A stretch of 64,000 nt of DNA from NCBI RefSeq assembly GCF_045209745.1, contig NZ_CP109273.1:5890001-5954000 (forward strand), written 5' to 3'. The notes beneath the pieces are model-generated. The model ran no database searches and was not told the origin of the DNA. It saw nothing but the letters and a program-made list of their open reading frames with translations. Every line of letters starts with the position of its first letter. The first letter of the stretch is position 1. The stretch comes from Micromonospora sp045209745. GTDB taxonomy: Bacteria > Actinomycetota > Actinomycetes > Mycobacteriales > Micromonosporaceae. Positions 25,632-35,424 of the stretch are shown one piece after another. The position numbers were made by a program, and so were the translations under genes.

Positions 25632-26063
25632 CTCTCACTCCATGTTGGCTCTGCCGCGACCAGTCCGGCCGCCGGCATTGATCGGGATACGTCAGGTCCG
25701 GGCGGTCGGGCCGGGTTCCACAAGTCGAGGTGCGCCGTGCCCTGGTGCCGTACGGCGATCTTGGTTTCCGCCGTCAGTCCCCCGTCGGGTGGCCTGCCGG
25801 ATGAGGAGCAGTGTTGTGGCCCGGCGGTGACCGAGGAAGAGGCGGATCCTGTTCCGAACAGACGATCGGATGTTCGGCCTGTTCACCGGCGTGTTCGGAC
25901 CTGTTCGAGAAGCCCCTCGCCGCCGCCCGGTCCGGGGGCTCCGGAGCAGTCGTTGGCGCCACCACCACCGCACACCCCGTATGGCGTCCTAGGAGGCTGG
26001 CTTGCATGTCTCGGCAGCGGCTCTAACCCCATTCATCTTTGAACCGTCACATCGGCAACCAGA
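25632..26063. promoter_or_regulatory. gene-free stretch with a TGTTC repeat array
   Basis: No gene with support is seen in these 432 bp, upstream of the secreted-protein gene and downstream of the permease. Bases 25849-25911 hold five TGTTC words in one orientation, starting with the palindrome TGTTCCGAACA. Two are near-identical 15-16 bp units (TGTTCGGCCTGTTC and TGTTCGGACCTGTTC). This could be a regulator-binding array. The rest is ordinary GC-rich spacer. Confidence 0.4.
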
Positions 26064-28178
26064 TCACCCGCCGACGTGGATGCCGGGACGACGTAGGGGG
26101 TCCGGCTCAGTCCGGCGGATGATCTCCCGTACCACCGGCGGGGTGTCTCCACGACCGAGGATGAGATAGCGCGCCAGGTGCGCGATCGGGCTCCCCTCCG
26201 ACCACTCGAAGTGCGCGTGCGGCCGCACCCCGGTGGCGTCACGCAGGGCCAGCAGGATCGCGGCGATCGCGTTGGGCGCGGCTGGGCTGCTGGCCCGCAG
26301 CAACCGGAAGCCACCCACCTCGATCCCGTGCACACACAGCACCTGACTGAACTCCGACGGGTCGACCACATCGATCTCCAGGAACAGCACGTCAGCGGCC
26401 CCGGGCACCGGATTCATCCCCCGCTGCGCCCGCTCCTTGACCGTGTACTCCTTCACCGACCCGTTATGCCTCTTGTTGGCGATCAGGTGCAGTTGCCCGT
26501 CGTGGGCCAGCGACTCCGTGATGAACCGACGGGCCGGCTCGTCGAACTCGATCCGCTCGGCGCGCAGCTCGGTGGTCCGAGTGACCCGGGAGACCAACGA
26601 GACCACGATGATGCCGAGGATGAACAGCGTGGAGATGGTGATTCCGTCCGGCTGCTCGATGACGTTCGCCAGCAGCGCGTACAGCAGCACCAGGGTCAGC
26701 ACGGTGAAGCCGATCGCGGAGGCGCGCTGGTGGCCCCGGACCGCGGAGATCGTCACCGCCACCGCGCCGGAGACCATCATCGCCAGGATGCCGGTGGCGT
26801 ACGCCCCGGCCTGAGCGTTGACGTCGGCCTGGAAGGCGATCGTGATGGCGACGCTGACGACGGTGTAGACGATCACCACCGGGCGCACCGCCCGCGCCCA
26901 CTCCGGTGCCATGCCGTACGTGGGCAGGTAGCGCGGCACGATGTTGATCAGCCCAGCCATCGCCGAGGCGCCGGCGAACCAGAGGATGAGCACGCTGCTC
27001 ACGTCGTAGACGGTGCCGAACACCTCACCCAGGTAGGTGTGCGCCAGGAACGCCAGCGCGCGACCGTTCGCGGCGCCGCCCGGCCGGAACTCCTTTGGTG
27101 GGATGAGCGCCGTGGTCACGAAGGTCGTCGAGATCAGATACACCGACATGATCAGCGCGGCGGTGGTGAGCAGCCGACGCGTGTTGCGAATCCGGGCGGC
27201 GAGCTGGGCCTGCTTGTCCGGCCCGTCGGCCGCGACCAGGGGCATCATGCTGACCCCGGTCTCGAAGCCGGACAGCCCCAGCACCAGCAGCGGGAACGCC
27301 CCAACGGCCGTGAGCAGCACGCGGCCCGGCCCTCCGCCGGTCGCGGTCAACGCGGCGGTCCAGTCCGACACGATGCTCGGACTGTCAATGATCCGGTGCA
27401 TCGCGACCACGACGATCACCGCGTTGAGCGCCAGGAAGATCGCGACCATCGGGATGGCCACCACCACGGCCTCCCGGAAACCGAGCAGGAACACCCCGCC
27501 GAGGATGAGCAGCAGCACCACGGTGACCACGACCGGCACCAGAGGGCCGTGCAGTGCCTTCGGCAGGTACGGGTTCTCCATGAGGTGCACGGTGGCGTCG
27601 GCCGAGGAGAGGGTGATCGTGATGATCCAGGAGGTGGCCACGAAGCCGAGCAGCACGAGTACGAAGATCTTGCCCCGCCAGAACGGCAGCAGCCGCTCCA
27701 GCATCGCCACCGAGCCCTGCCCGTGCGGGCTCTCGTGGGCCACCCGCCGGTACATCGGCAGCATGCCGAACAGGGTGAGCGCGACGATCAACAGGGTCGC
27801 CAACGGGGAGAGGGCACCGGCCGCCACCGCCGCGATGCCCGGCAGGTACGACAGCGTGGAGAAGTAGTCCACCCCGGTCAGGCACATCACCTGCCACCAG
27901 GCATGCTTGCGGCTCTGCCCCTCGGTGGCCTCCGGGCCGGGCGGCTGCACCCGGTGCTGGAAGAGCCACCGGCGCAGTGGGCTGGCCAGCGGCGCCGAGC
28001 GGGCCGGGGTGGCCACGCGTTCGGGCACCGCGACACCCGGTCGGCCACCTCGGTGCGGGTGCGCCGGGTCCCGGGCCGCCCGCAGAGCCGGGTCCGGCCC
28101 CGTCGGCGCGTGGCGGCGTCCGCTCCAGCGTCGTGGTCTCGCCCGGTGCTCGTCACCCATCGCCAGTCCCACCCTCAC
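26064..28178 (-). CDS. APC-family amino acid/cation permease with a C-terminal cytoplasmic domain
   Basis: This 704-residue protein has about 12 membrane helices between residues about 95 and 560. The first helix region reads KHAWWQVMCLTGVDYFSTLSYLPG in two stretches, with GVSMMPL and a broken helix near LPLLVLGLSGFETG, as in APC permeases. The N-terminal 80 residues are Arg/Pro-rich and probably cytoplasmic. The last 140 residues form a soluble domain. The transported substrate cannot be told from sequence. GTG 28178 is used, with ATG 28160 as alternative. Confidence 0.75.
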   Translation of the reverse strand: MRVGLAMGDEHRARPRRWSGRRHAPTGPDPALRAARDPAHPHRGGRPGVAVPERVATPARSAPLASPLRRWLFQHRVQPPGPEATEGQSRKHAWWQVMCLTGVDYFSTLSYLPGIAAVAAGALSPLATLLIVALTLFGMLPMYRRVAHESPHGQGSVAMLERLLPFWRGKIFVLVLLGFVATSWIITITLSSADATVHLMENPYLPKALHGPLVPVVVTVVLLLILGGVFLLGFREAVVVAIPMVAIFLALNAVIVVVAMHRIIDSPSIVSDWTAALTATGGGPGRVLLTAVGAFPLLVLGLSGFETGVSMMPLVAADGPDKQAQLAARIRNTRRLLTTAALIMSVYLISTTFVTTALIPPKEFRPGGAANGRALAFLAHTYLGEVFGTVYDVSSVLILWFAGASAMAGLINIVPRYLPTYGMAPEWARAVRPVVIVYTVVSVAITIAFQADVNAQAGAYATGILAMMVSGAVAVTISAVRGHQRASAIGFTVLTLVLLYALLANVIEQPDGITISTLFILGIIVVSLVSRVTRTTELRAERIEFDEPARRFITESLAHDGQLHLIANKRHNGSVKEYTVKERAQRGMNPVPGAADVLFLEIDVVDPSEFSQVLCVHGIEVGGFRLLRASSPAAPNAIAAILLALRDATGVRPHAHFEWSEGSPIAHLARYLILGRGDTPPVVREIIRRTEPDPLRRPGIHVGG

Positions 28179-28247
28179 AGGTCCTGCTCAGACGGTAGGC
28201 GGTAGCCCGGCGCCCGGCCGGCGGAACCGGGCACGTGGATGGCCAGC

Positions 28248-28649
28248 TCAGGACAGGTCCGGTACGGCGAGCAGCCGGGCCAGTGCGGGCGGATCAGCGA
28301 CGGTCACCGTGGCCGCCGGGTGCCGTGGCCGCCCACCGGGCAGCAGGGCCGGCACCGGTACGCGGAAGCGCAGGCAGATCCCGCCGGCCGTGCTGCTGCC
28401 GAAGCTCGCACCTCCGTCGACCAGCGACGCGTGCGGCCCGATCACCCGCCACCAGCGGTACGGGCCGCTCAGCTCGACGGCGATCACGTTTGCCCGGTCG
28501 GTGCGCAGCCGCCACGGCCCGTACCGGATCAGCAGATCCTGGTCGGTGACGGCGACCCAGGCGGTCGCCGGGCGGACCCCCAGCAGCGCCAACACCGGGC
28601 GGAACGCCGGATCGAAGCGGAACGGGAACCGCGTCGCGACGCCGGTCAT
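28248..28649 (-). CDS. hypothetical protein, PH-like strand-rich fold
   Basis: This 133-residue protein alternates hydrophobic strands and turns: TRFPFRFDPAFRPVLALLG, AWVAVTDQDLLIRYGPWRLR, NVIAVELSGPYRWWRVIG, GICLRFRVPVPALL and ATVTVADPPALARLL. This resembles bacterial PH-like domain proteins of unknown role common in actinobacteria. ATG 28649 lacks a clear ribosome site, so the start is uncertain. Confidence 0.55.
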   Translation of the reverse strand: MTGVATRFPFRFDPAFRPVLALLGVRPATAWVAVTDQDLLIRYGPWRLRTDRANVIAVELSGPYRWWRVIGPHASLVDGGASFGSSTAGGICLRFRVPVPALLPGGRPRHPAATVTVADPPALARLLAVPDLS

Positions 28650-29013
28650 CGCGCACCGGGCCGGGCGGTGGATCGTGGTACCGGGCCACCCGGCCGCGGC
28701 GGGCCGGGCCGCGCGGGCCGGGGGCGGGCAGCGGGCCGGCGCCGGGCCAGGACGGTCATGGCGCGGGCGTACCCGGTATGAGCCCGCCGACACCCCCGGA
28801 TCTCCGACCGTCGGCCTGAGCCGACGCCCCTCCCCCACCGTCGGTCGACACCCCCCTGGGTCGGCCGACGGTGGCAGACGGCCGACACCCCCCGGGCCGG
28901 CCGGCTGTACCGCCCGGTGCCGACCGAACCTCGGGCGGCCACGCGGGCTGGTGGGACGCGCCCCCGCGCTCCGCCGCCCCCCACGGGCGGAGCGCGGGGA
29001 CCCCCCGTCCCGG
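28650..29013. other. gene-free GC-rich spacer with degenerate CGACACCCCC repeats
   Basis: I see no supported gene here. Four imperfect copies of a (G)CCGACACCCCCSGG-like word occur at about 28786, 28820, 28845 and 28880, separated by CGACCGTCGG-type inverted words. The sequence is extremely G/C-skewed. The short reading frames encode only Arg/Pro-rich runs. Confidence 0.4.
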
Positions 29014-29784
29014 CTACTGCAGGAACGCCCCCAGGGGCGAGAGCAGCAGCCGGCCGAGCGCTGCGGCGTTGTCGTCCAACCGCGTACGCTCACACTCGCG
29101 GGCGTCCGGGTCATGCCGGCACCGCCAGATCTTCTGCGCGTTACGCCACGCCACATCGCGGGTGTACTCGACCAGTTCCCCCTGGTACCAGTCGTCGATG
29201 TCGCCGTTGAGCATGTCGATGAGCAGCTGCCACCGCTCCAGATAGCCCCGGCGCAGGCCGGGGATCTTGTCCGCGAAGATCTTGTTGATCTCGAGGTAGT
29301 CGTGGTGCTGGTCGGTGCCGTCGACCGGCTCCGACTCCAGGTGGTCGAACGTGGTCACCAGCGCGAACGGCAGGTCGAAGTTGATGTGCGCGTTGACCCC
29401 GGCCGCCGCCGAGGGCAGCGGGCGGGCGTCCGGCCCGCGCATCCGCTCGAAGAGGCATGACCACGCCTTCGGGGTGCCCGGGCTGGAGTCGGTCCACAGA
29501 CGCATCGCGTCGAAATACCGTGCGGCGAACTCGACGTCGAGCCGGGAGAGGAAGGCCGGGTCGACGAAACGGTCGTCGTACAGCCCGTCCAGCACGCTGC
29601 TGGTGATGGTCAGGTAGAGCCTGTTGAAATCGGCCAACGGACAACTGGCCTCCAACGGAGGCAGCCGCACCAGCATGTCCTGGAGTTTGGTGAGGTGATC
29701 GACCACGGCCGGCACGTCCGCGGGATGGTCGGCGAGCAGGTCGACGATGTCCCGCTGCACGGGCCCCCAGACCGGTTCGGTCAT
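29014..29784 (-). CDS. DUF5995 family protein
   Basis: This 256-residue all-helical soluble protein contains ADHPADVPAVVDHLTKLQDML, ADFNRLYLTITSSVLDG, FLSRLDVEFAARYFDAM, NAHINFDLPFALV and DHHDY-like His/Asp motifs (GTDQHHDYLEIN). This matches my memory of DUF5995, a family of unknown function with conserved His and Asp residues that could bind metal. ATG 29784 follows GGAGGAG. It stands alone, flanked by the LuxR-type regulator gene. Confidence 0.7.
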   Translation of the reverse strand: MTEPVWGPVQRDIVDLLADHPADVPAVVDHLTKLQDMLVRLPPLEASCPLADFNRLYLTITSSVLDGLYDDRFVDPAFLSRLDVEFAARYFDAMRLWTDSSPGTPKAWSCLFERMRGPDARPLPSAAAGVNAHINFDLPFALVTTFDHLESEPVDGTDQHHDYLEINKIFADKIPGLRRGYLERWQLLIDMLNGDIDDWYQGELVEYTRDVAWRNAQKIWRCRHDPDARECERTRLDDNAAALGRLLLSPLGAFLQ

Positions 29785-29919
29785 CTCTCCTCCATGGTGG
29801 TCGGGGGCATCCCCCGTGCCGTCGTCGACGCGGCTCAGCCTCTCAGCCGGCACCCACTCGCCGGATCAGTAGAACGACGTATCCCGGCGCGCACAGGCGC
29901 CGGCGGACGGAGCGGTCGG

Positions 29920-32817
29920 TCAGCCCCGGTGGTTGCGCAACTGGATCGCGCTGGCCTGGACCCGGGTGCGGACCTGGAGCTTGTCGAAGATGTGCGACAC
30001 GTGCACCCCGATGGTCCGCTCGCTGATGAACAGCCGCTGCCCGATCTCCTTGTTGGTCAGCCCTTCCGCGACAAGAGCGAGCACTTCCCGCTCCCGTGCG
30101 GTGAGCGCCGCCAACTCGTCGTCGGACGCCTCGGACGGTGCGCCCCGCGTCCCGCCGGTGGTCTCGCGCTCTTCCAGCGACACCCGGGCCCGCCCGGCCA
30201 GCTCGCGGATCTCGGAGGTCAGCGGCACCGCGCCCAACCCCTGCGCCACCCGGTACGCCTCACGCAGCAGCTTGCCGGCGGTGGCCACCCGGCTGCGGCG
30301 AGCCAGCAGCGCCTCGGCCTGCCGCAGCCGCGAGTACGCCGCCGGGTAGGGGTGTTGACGTCGGTCCCACTCGGCGGCCGACACGGCCCACAGCTCCGGG
30401 TCGCTGCCGTCGAGGCGGCTCACCTCGGCGGCACAGAGGGCCAGGAAGCCCTCCACCACCGACCGCACCGGCCGGGCCGCACCGGCACTCTTGCGGGCCA
30501 CCCGCTCGGCGACGTCCCGCAGCCGGCGGACCGCCGTCGGGTCCACGTCCACGGTGCGGCTGGCATGCGCCTCCGCCTCGGCGCGCAGGCCGTGCCAGAC
30601 CAGAGCGGACAGGATCATCACGTCGTCGGAGCGGCTCTCGGTGAGGCCGCGCTGCACCGCCAGCCGCGCCACGTCGTGCCGACCCTCCCACATGGCCAGC
30701 CCAGAGCGCAGGGTGAGCAGCGGAATGACGTGTCGCGCCCCGCCGCCGGCGAGCAGGGTCGCCACCGCGTCGAGGTCCCGACCGGCGGCCTCGATGTCGC
30801 CGTAACCCACCGAGAGCCGGCACCGGGCGAGCAGCAGCTCGACGGCGTCCGCACCGGACGGTCGGTGCCGCAGTGCGGTCGCGACCACCTTCTCCGCCTC
30901 GGCCCACTGGCCCACCCGGAACAACCCGTTGATGGCGATGGCCAGCAACCGCGTGCCCCAGGTGCGACCCAGCCCCAGCTCGGCCACCCGCTCGGCGCCC
31001 CGCCGGGCCACCACGACGCCCTCTTCGAGGATGTTCAGCGGCCCGGTCAGCAGCTCCGCCAGGTGCAGGTACGCGCAGGCCACGTCCTCGGGCTGGCCGG
31101 CACGCTCGGCGGTGTCGAGGGCGTCGCGCATGACCGCCAGACCGGCGTCCGGGTCTTCCAGACAGGCGTCGCTGAAGCCGAGCGCCGAGCTGGCCAGCAC
31201 GACCTCGGTGGCGGAGCCCTCCACGTTCTCGGCCAGCGCCAGCGCCTCCCGGGCCCGCTGGCCGGCGTCGGCGTACCGGCCCAGGTGCAGCAGCAGCTCG
31301 GCCAGGCGCGCGGCGGCGGCGGCCCGGTCCCGCGGGGAGCAGTCCGCCGCCTCCAGCGCCCGCTGGTATTCCTCCTCGGCCAGCGCCGAGCGACCGGCGG
31401 CGGCCAGGTAACGGGCCCGGCGGATGTGCAGCGCACAGCTCGGCTCGCCGCCCTGCAGCGCGGCCAGCTCTTCCAGCAGGGCCAACGCGCGGGCGTGCTC
31501 CCCACAGTGGTGGGCTGCCTCGGCGGCGTTGCCGAGCAGCTCGACCCGGTCCACCGCCAGCGGGCCCGGGCCGACGGCCAGCTGCAACGCCGCCGACCAG
31601 TGCCGGTGCGCCTCGGCGTAACCGTGCAGCCGCTCGGCCTCCTGCGCGGCGGCCACCGCCGCCGGCAAGGCGCGCGCCGGTTCACCGGCCAGCCGCCAGT
31701 GGTGCGCCAGCCGGGCCTGGTGCAGCTCACCCGGCGCCGCGGTCAGCGCCTCGGCGTAGCGGCGATGCAGCCCGGAACGCTCGGCCGGCAGCAGCTCGTG
31801 CGCCAGCACCTCGGCCACCAGCCGGTGCCGCAGCCGGTAGCCGTCGTCGTCGCCGACCAGCAGCCGGTGCGCCACCGCGGCGCGGGCCGCGTCGATCAGC
31901 TCGTCCTCGGGCAACCGCAGCACCTGGGCCAGCAGCCAGTGCTGCACCGGCTCGACGCCGGCGGCCACCGCGTGCACCACCGCGTGCGCGTGCTGGGGCA
32001 GCGCGTCGACCCGGTCGAGGAAGATCTCGCGCAGCGTCTCGGACAGACCGTCGCGACCGTCGCGCAGGTCGCGGGCCAGCTCCTCGATGACGAACGGGTT
32101 GCCACCGCTGCGTTGCCACACCTGCTCGGCCGCGTCGGAGGACAGCGTCCGGCCAACCACCGCGCCGGCGAGCTTCTCGGTGTCGGCCCGGCCCAGCGGT
32201 GCCAGGTCGAGCACCTGCACCGTCCGCAGCCGGCGCAGCTCGGTGAGCACCCGGCGCAGCGGGTGCACCCCCTGCAACGACTCGGCGCGCACCGCCGCCA
32301 GCACCGAGAGCTGGAGGTCACCGAGCCCGGCCAACAGGTAGAGCAGCAGTTGCCGCGTGCTCCGGTCGACCCACTGCAGGTCGTCGAGGATCAACACCAG
32401 CGGCCTGCCCTCGGCGATCAGGTGCAGCCCGCGGGAGACCCGCTCCAGCAACGCCCCCGCGCCGTCCGGGCCGGCGGTCTCGTCGGCGAACATCTGCAGC
32501 AGCCCGCGCACCGCCGAGGAGGCGCGTGCGTGCGAGGTGGACACATCGGCGTCGAAGCGGCGCAGTGCCTGCAGGAGTGGGTGCAGCGGGGAGGCGTCGC
32601 CGATGTCCAGGCAGCTGCCGGTGAGCACCACCGCGCCCTGCTCACGCAGCCGGGCGCCGATCTCGCCCAACAGTCGGGTCTTGCCCACACCGCTCTCGCC
32701 GTTCAGGAAGACGGCGGCGGTCTGCCCGTGCGCGGCGCCACCGAGCAACGCGGACCGAACCGTCTGCACCAGCTCGGCCCTGCCCACGAGCGGTGCGGTG
32801 TCCACATCGCTGGCCAT
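29920..32817 (-). CDS. large AAA-type LuxR family transcriptional regulator (MalT/LAL type)
   Basis: This regulator of about 965 residues has an N-terminal ATPase domain with Walker A GESGVGKT and Walker B LVLILDDLQWVD. A long helical, TPR-like middle follows, and the C-terminal LuxR helix-turn-helix reads LTAREREVLALVAEGLTNKE then IGQRLFISERTIGVHVSHIF. LAL-type activators couple ATP and ligand binding to transcription and often sit in secondary-metabolite or sugar regions. ATG 32817 is chosen; a GTG at 32835 would add six residues. It is divergent from the cyclase-AAA gene, with under 200 bp between them. Confidence 0.88.
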   Translation of the reverse strand: MASDVDTAPLVGRAELVQTVRSALLGGAAHGQTAAVFLNGESGVGKTRLLGEIGARLREQGAVVLTGSCLDIGDASPLHPLLQALRRFDADVSTSHARASSAVRGLLQMFADETAGPDGAGALLERVSRGLHLIAEGRPLVLILDDLQWVDRSTRQLLLYLLAGLGDLQLSVLAAVRAESLQGVHPLRRVLTELRRLRTVQVLDLAPLGRADTEKLAGAVVGRTLSSDAAEQVWQRSGGNPFVIEELARDLRDGRDGLSETLREIFLDRVDALPQHAHAVVHAVAAGVEPVQHWLLAQVLRLPEDELIDAARAAVAHRLLVGDDDGYRLRHRLVAEVLAHELLPAERSGLHRRYAEALTAAPGELHQARLAHHWRLAGEPARALPAAVAAAQEAERLHGYAEAHRHWSAALQLAVGPGPLAVDRVELLGNAAEAAHHCGEHARALALLEELAALQGGEPSCALHIRRARYLAAAGRSALAEEEYQRALEAADCSPRDRAAAAARLAELLLHLGRYADAGQRAREALALAENVEGSATEVVLASSALGFSDACLEDPDAGLAVMRDALDTAERAGQPEDVACAYLHLAELLTGPLNILEEGVVVARRGAERVAELGLGRTWGTRLLAIAINGLFRVGQWAEAEKVVATALRHRPSGADAVELLLARCRLSVGYGDIEAAGRDLDAVATLLAGGGARHVIPLLTLRSGLAMWEGRHDVARLAVQRGLTESRSDDVMILSALVWHGLRAEAEAHASRTVDVDPTAVRRLRDVAERVARKSAGAARPVRSVVEGFLALCAAEVSRLDGSDPELWAVSAAEWDRRQHPYPAAYSRLRQAEALLARRSRVATAGKLLREAYRVAQGLGAVPLTSEIRELAGRARVSLEERETTGGTRGAPSEASDDELAALTAREREVLALVAEGLTNKEIGQRLFISERTIGVHVSHIFDKLQVRTRVQASAIQLRNHRG

Positions 32818-33011
32818 GGCACGCAGCCTAATCACAGGTCCCCGTACCGTTCTACGGCCATCTGCCGCTTGTGGTACTCCTCGCGTCGACTTTGCGACTA
32901 ATGGTTGCAGGTGGCCGACATACGTCGTTCGGCAGATCCCCCGTCAGCCCAGGAATGCCAATCTCCGGAGGTCATCAGGCATCAGCGGGGAGAAAGGCCG
33001 GTGCGATACCC

Positions 33012-35327
33012 ATGGCCACCACCACCATCGTTGTCGGCGACACGCAGCGGACCCCGACCCCACACTGGCCGGTACCGGAGGAGAGACGCACCGTCACCGT
33101 GCTCTTCGCGGACATCGTCGGCTCCACAGCCTTGGTGGACCGGCTCGACCCGGAGGACGTCCGAGCGTTGCAGCGGGCCTACTTCGACACCGTCGCCGGT
33201 GTGCTGCACCGCTGGCAGGGGGTGGTCGAGAAGTACGTCGGCGACGCCGTGATGGCGCTCTTCGGCGCCCGGCACTCCGACGGCTTCGACGCGTACCGGG
33301 CGGTGCGCGCCGGACTCGAGATCCAGGCCGCGCTGGACCGCCGGCCGATGGTGGGTGACATCAGACTGCGGGTTCGCGTCGGTGTCGCCACCGGCGAGGT
33401 CGTGGTCGACCTGGGCGGCGCCGTCAGCGGCGGACACGGCGTGGCCAGTGGCGCGGTGATCACCACGGCGGCCCGCCTCCAGGAGTACGCGCCACCCGGC
33501 GCCGTCGCGCTCTGCGCCGCCACCGCACGGGCCACCGCCGGCCTGATCACCCAGCGTCAGCTGACGCCGGTGCCGGTCGCCGGTCGGGTGCCGCCGGTGC
33601 CGGTCTGGCACGCCGTCGGTCCGGTACGCCCCGGTGCCGACCGGCACGACGGCCCGCTGATCGGTCCCCGCCGCGAGCTGGCCACCATTCGCGACGAGCT
33701 GACCCGGGCCATCCGGGAGCAGAACCCGCGCTGGGTCTCCCTGGTCGGCCCCACCGGCAGCGGCCGCAGTCGACTGCTGCACGAGTTGACCCGTGGCCTG
33801 ACCACGGTGGACGGATTGTCGGTCCGCTGGTGCGTGGCGACCTGCCAGCCGTACCCCGATCAGGTGTTGGCGCCAGTCGCGGAGCTGCTCCGCGGCCTCG
33901 CCGGAATCCTTCCCGGCGACGGCCCGGCGGCGGTCCGCGACCGCCTGGCCGCGGCCCTGACGCCGTTGTTCCCGCCGGCCCAGGTCACCGCGACGGTCCC
34001 GGCGCTACAGCGGTTGCTGACCACCCCGGACGGCTCGGACGCGGCGCTGGCGGGCGCCGCGACCTGCCAGGACGTCCTGTTGCGCCTGGCCACCCACCGG
34101 CCGCTGATCGTCGCCGTCGACGACGTGGACCGGGCGGCGCCGGCGGTGAGTCGGTTCCTGCACGCGCTGTTCAGCGCGGCGACGGCGCGCGGGCTTCCGC
34201 TGGCCATGGTCACCCTGCACCAACCGCAGTGGGCCGACACCCGGCCCGGCCCGGCCCGACGGGTGACGATCCGACCGCTGGCCACGGTGCAGTCCGGGCG
34301 ACTGCTGCGCCACCTGCTCACCCGGGCCGGCCAGCCGGTGGCGCTGGTCGACCGGCTACTGCCGCTGGTGGGCGGCCGGCCCGGGCACGCGGCGGCATAC
34401 GTCACGTCGGTCGCGGACGGCGCCGACCCGGTCACGCTCCCGCTGCCCGAGGCGGTCCGCCGGGCCGTCGGCGCGGAACTGGACCACCTCGACGGTGAAC
34501 GGCGGGCGGTACTGATGGCCGCCGGCATCCTCGGCGGCGTGATCTGCGGCGCGGCCGTCGACCGGGCACTCGGCTGGGCACCCGGCCGGTCGGCGCCGGC
34601 GCTGCGCGGGTTGGTCGCCGCCGGGTTGCTGCTCCCCCACCGCGTCGGCGGGTACGCGTTCGCCACACCGGCGTTGCGCCAGGTCGCCGCCGAGCGACTG
34701 CCCCGTGTGCTGCGGGCCGTCTTCACCCGCCGGACCGCCGACGCCCCGCGCCTCGACACCGTCCACGGGGTCGCCCTCCTGCCTGAGGATGCTGCCGTCG
34801 ACCCCGCTGGCGCCGGCGTTGCTGGTGCCGCTCGCGCTGGCGCCGCTCGCACTGGCGCCGGCGGCTCGTCCGCGCGCCCCGCCGAGGTCGTGCGCCTCGA
34901 CGCCGTTCGCTCCCGGGTCGGCCTCGACGGCGTCCTCGCGGCGCTGGCCCCGGCGCCGGGATCCGGCCCGTCGCGCCGCCGCCTCTCCACCCCGACGATG
35001 GCCACCCCGCCGGCCGCGCTGACTCGGGTGACCAACCGTCCGCCAGGCTCCAGCCGGCTCCGAGCCGTCGCGTCGGCCGGTGACGTGCCGCCGACCCCGG
35101 TCACAGTGGCGACCCAGGCCGCAGTGGTGACCGCGGCGCGGGCCAATACGGCCGGTCACTGGCCCTCGGCCGTTGACCGATCTCCGGTGGCGATCCGCGC
35201 AGTGCCTGCCGTGCCGGGGTCAGCCGGACGCGGCGCGGTTGCCGCTGTCGGCGCTCCGCCAGGTGCGGTGCACGCCGTACCCCATCCGCCGATCCGTTGG
35301 CCGCACGACCTGGCCGCCTCCGCTTGA
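33012..35327 (+). CDS. class III nucleotidyl cyclase-like/AAA regulator
   Basis: This 771-residue protein joins a class III cyclase domain (about 20-190) to an ATPase domain and a variable tail. Metal-binding Asp34 (LFADIVGSTA) and Asp78 (EKYVGDAVMALFG) are present. The transition-state Asn of the usual VNTAARL is Thr151 here (VITTAARLQ). The P-loop reads GPTGSGRS, with Arg replacing the invariant Lys, while Walker B LIVAVDDVD is retained. The tail after about residue 570 is Ala/Gly/Arg/Pro-rich. Both active sites look weakened, so it may be a sensor or scaffold. ATG 33012 is tentative, with no close ribosome site. Confidence 0.75.
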   Translation: MATTTIVVGDTQRTPTPHWPVPEERRTVTVLFADIVGSTALVDRLDPEDVRALQRAYFDTVAGVLHRWQGVVEKYVGDAVMALFGARHSDGFDAYRAVRAGLEIQAALDRRPMVGDIRLRVRVGVATGEVVVDLGGAVSGGHGVASGAVITTAARLQEYAPPGAVALCAATARATAGLITQRQLTPVPVAGRVPPVPVWHAVGPVRPGADRHDGPLIGPRRELATIRDELTRAIREQNPRWVSLVGPTGSGRSRLLHELTRGLTTVDGLSVRWCVATCQPYPDQVLAPVAELLRGLAGILPGDGPAAVRDRLAAALTPLFPPAQVTATVPALQRLLTTPDGSDAALAGAATCQDVLLRLATHRPLIVAVDDVDRAAPAVSRFLHALFSAATARGLPLAMVTLHQPQWADTRPGPARRVTIRPLATVQSGRLLRHLLTRAGQPVALVDRLLPLVGGRPGHAAAYVTSVADGADPVTLPLPEAVRRAVGAELDHLDGERRAVLMAAGILGGVICGAAVDRALGWAPGRSAPALRGLVAAGLLLPHRVGGYAFATPALRQVAAERLPRVLRAVFTRRTADAPRLDTVHGVALLPEDAAVDPAGAGVAGAARAGAARTGAGGSSARPAEVVRLDAVRSRVGLDGVLAALAPAPGSGPSRRRLSTPTMATPPAALTRVTNRPPGSSRLRAVASAGDVPPTPVTVATQAAVVTAARANTAGHWPSAVDRSPVAIRAVPAVPGSAGRGAVAAVGAPPGAVHAVPHPPIRWPHDLAASA

Positions 35328-35424
35328 GGGTCCGCCAGCGGTCGTGGGTGGCCGGGCTGGATCACCTCCGGCGGGCTCGTTCGCTTGCGGCGAGCCCGGC
35401 CGCCGAAGCCACACCGCCGAAGCG

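Noticed and set aside
26178..28205. Plus-strand frame opposite the APC permease
   Set aside because: Its product is Arg/His/Gln-rich and mirrors hydrophobic codons of the permease.
28650..28984. Possible small Arg/Pro-rich protein genes in the spacer
   Set aside because: They have no ribosome site, no conservation cue, and composition expected of random GC-rich frames.
29695..32901. 1068-codon plus-strand frame opposite the LuxR-type regulator
   Set aside because: It mirrors a real gene with full ATPase and LuxR domains. The translated product has only low-complexity His/Gln/Arg-rich sequence.
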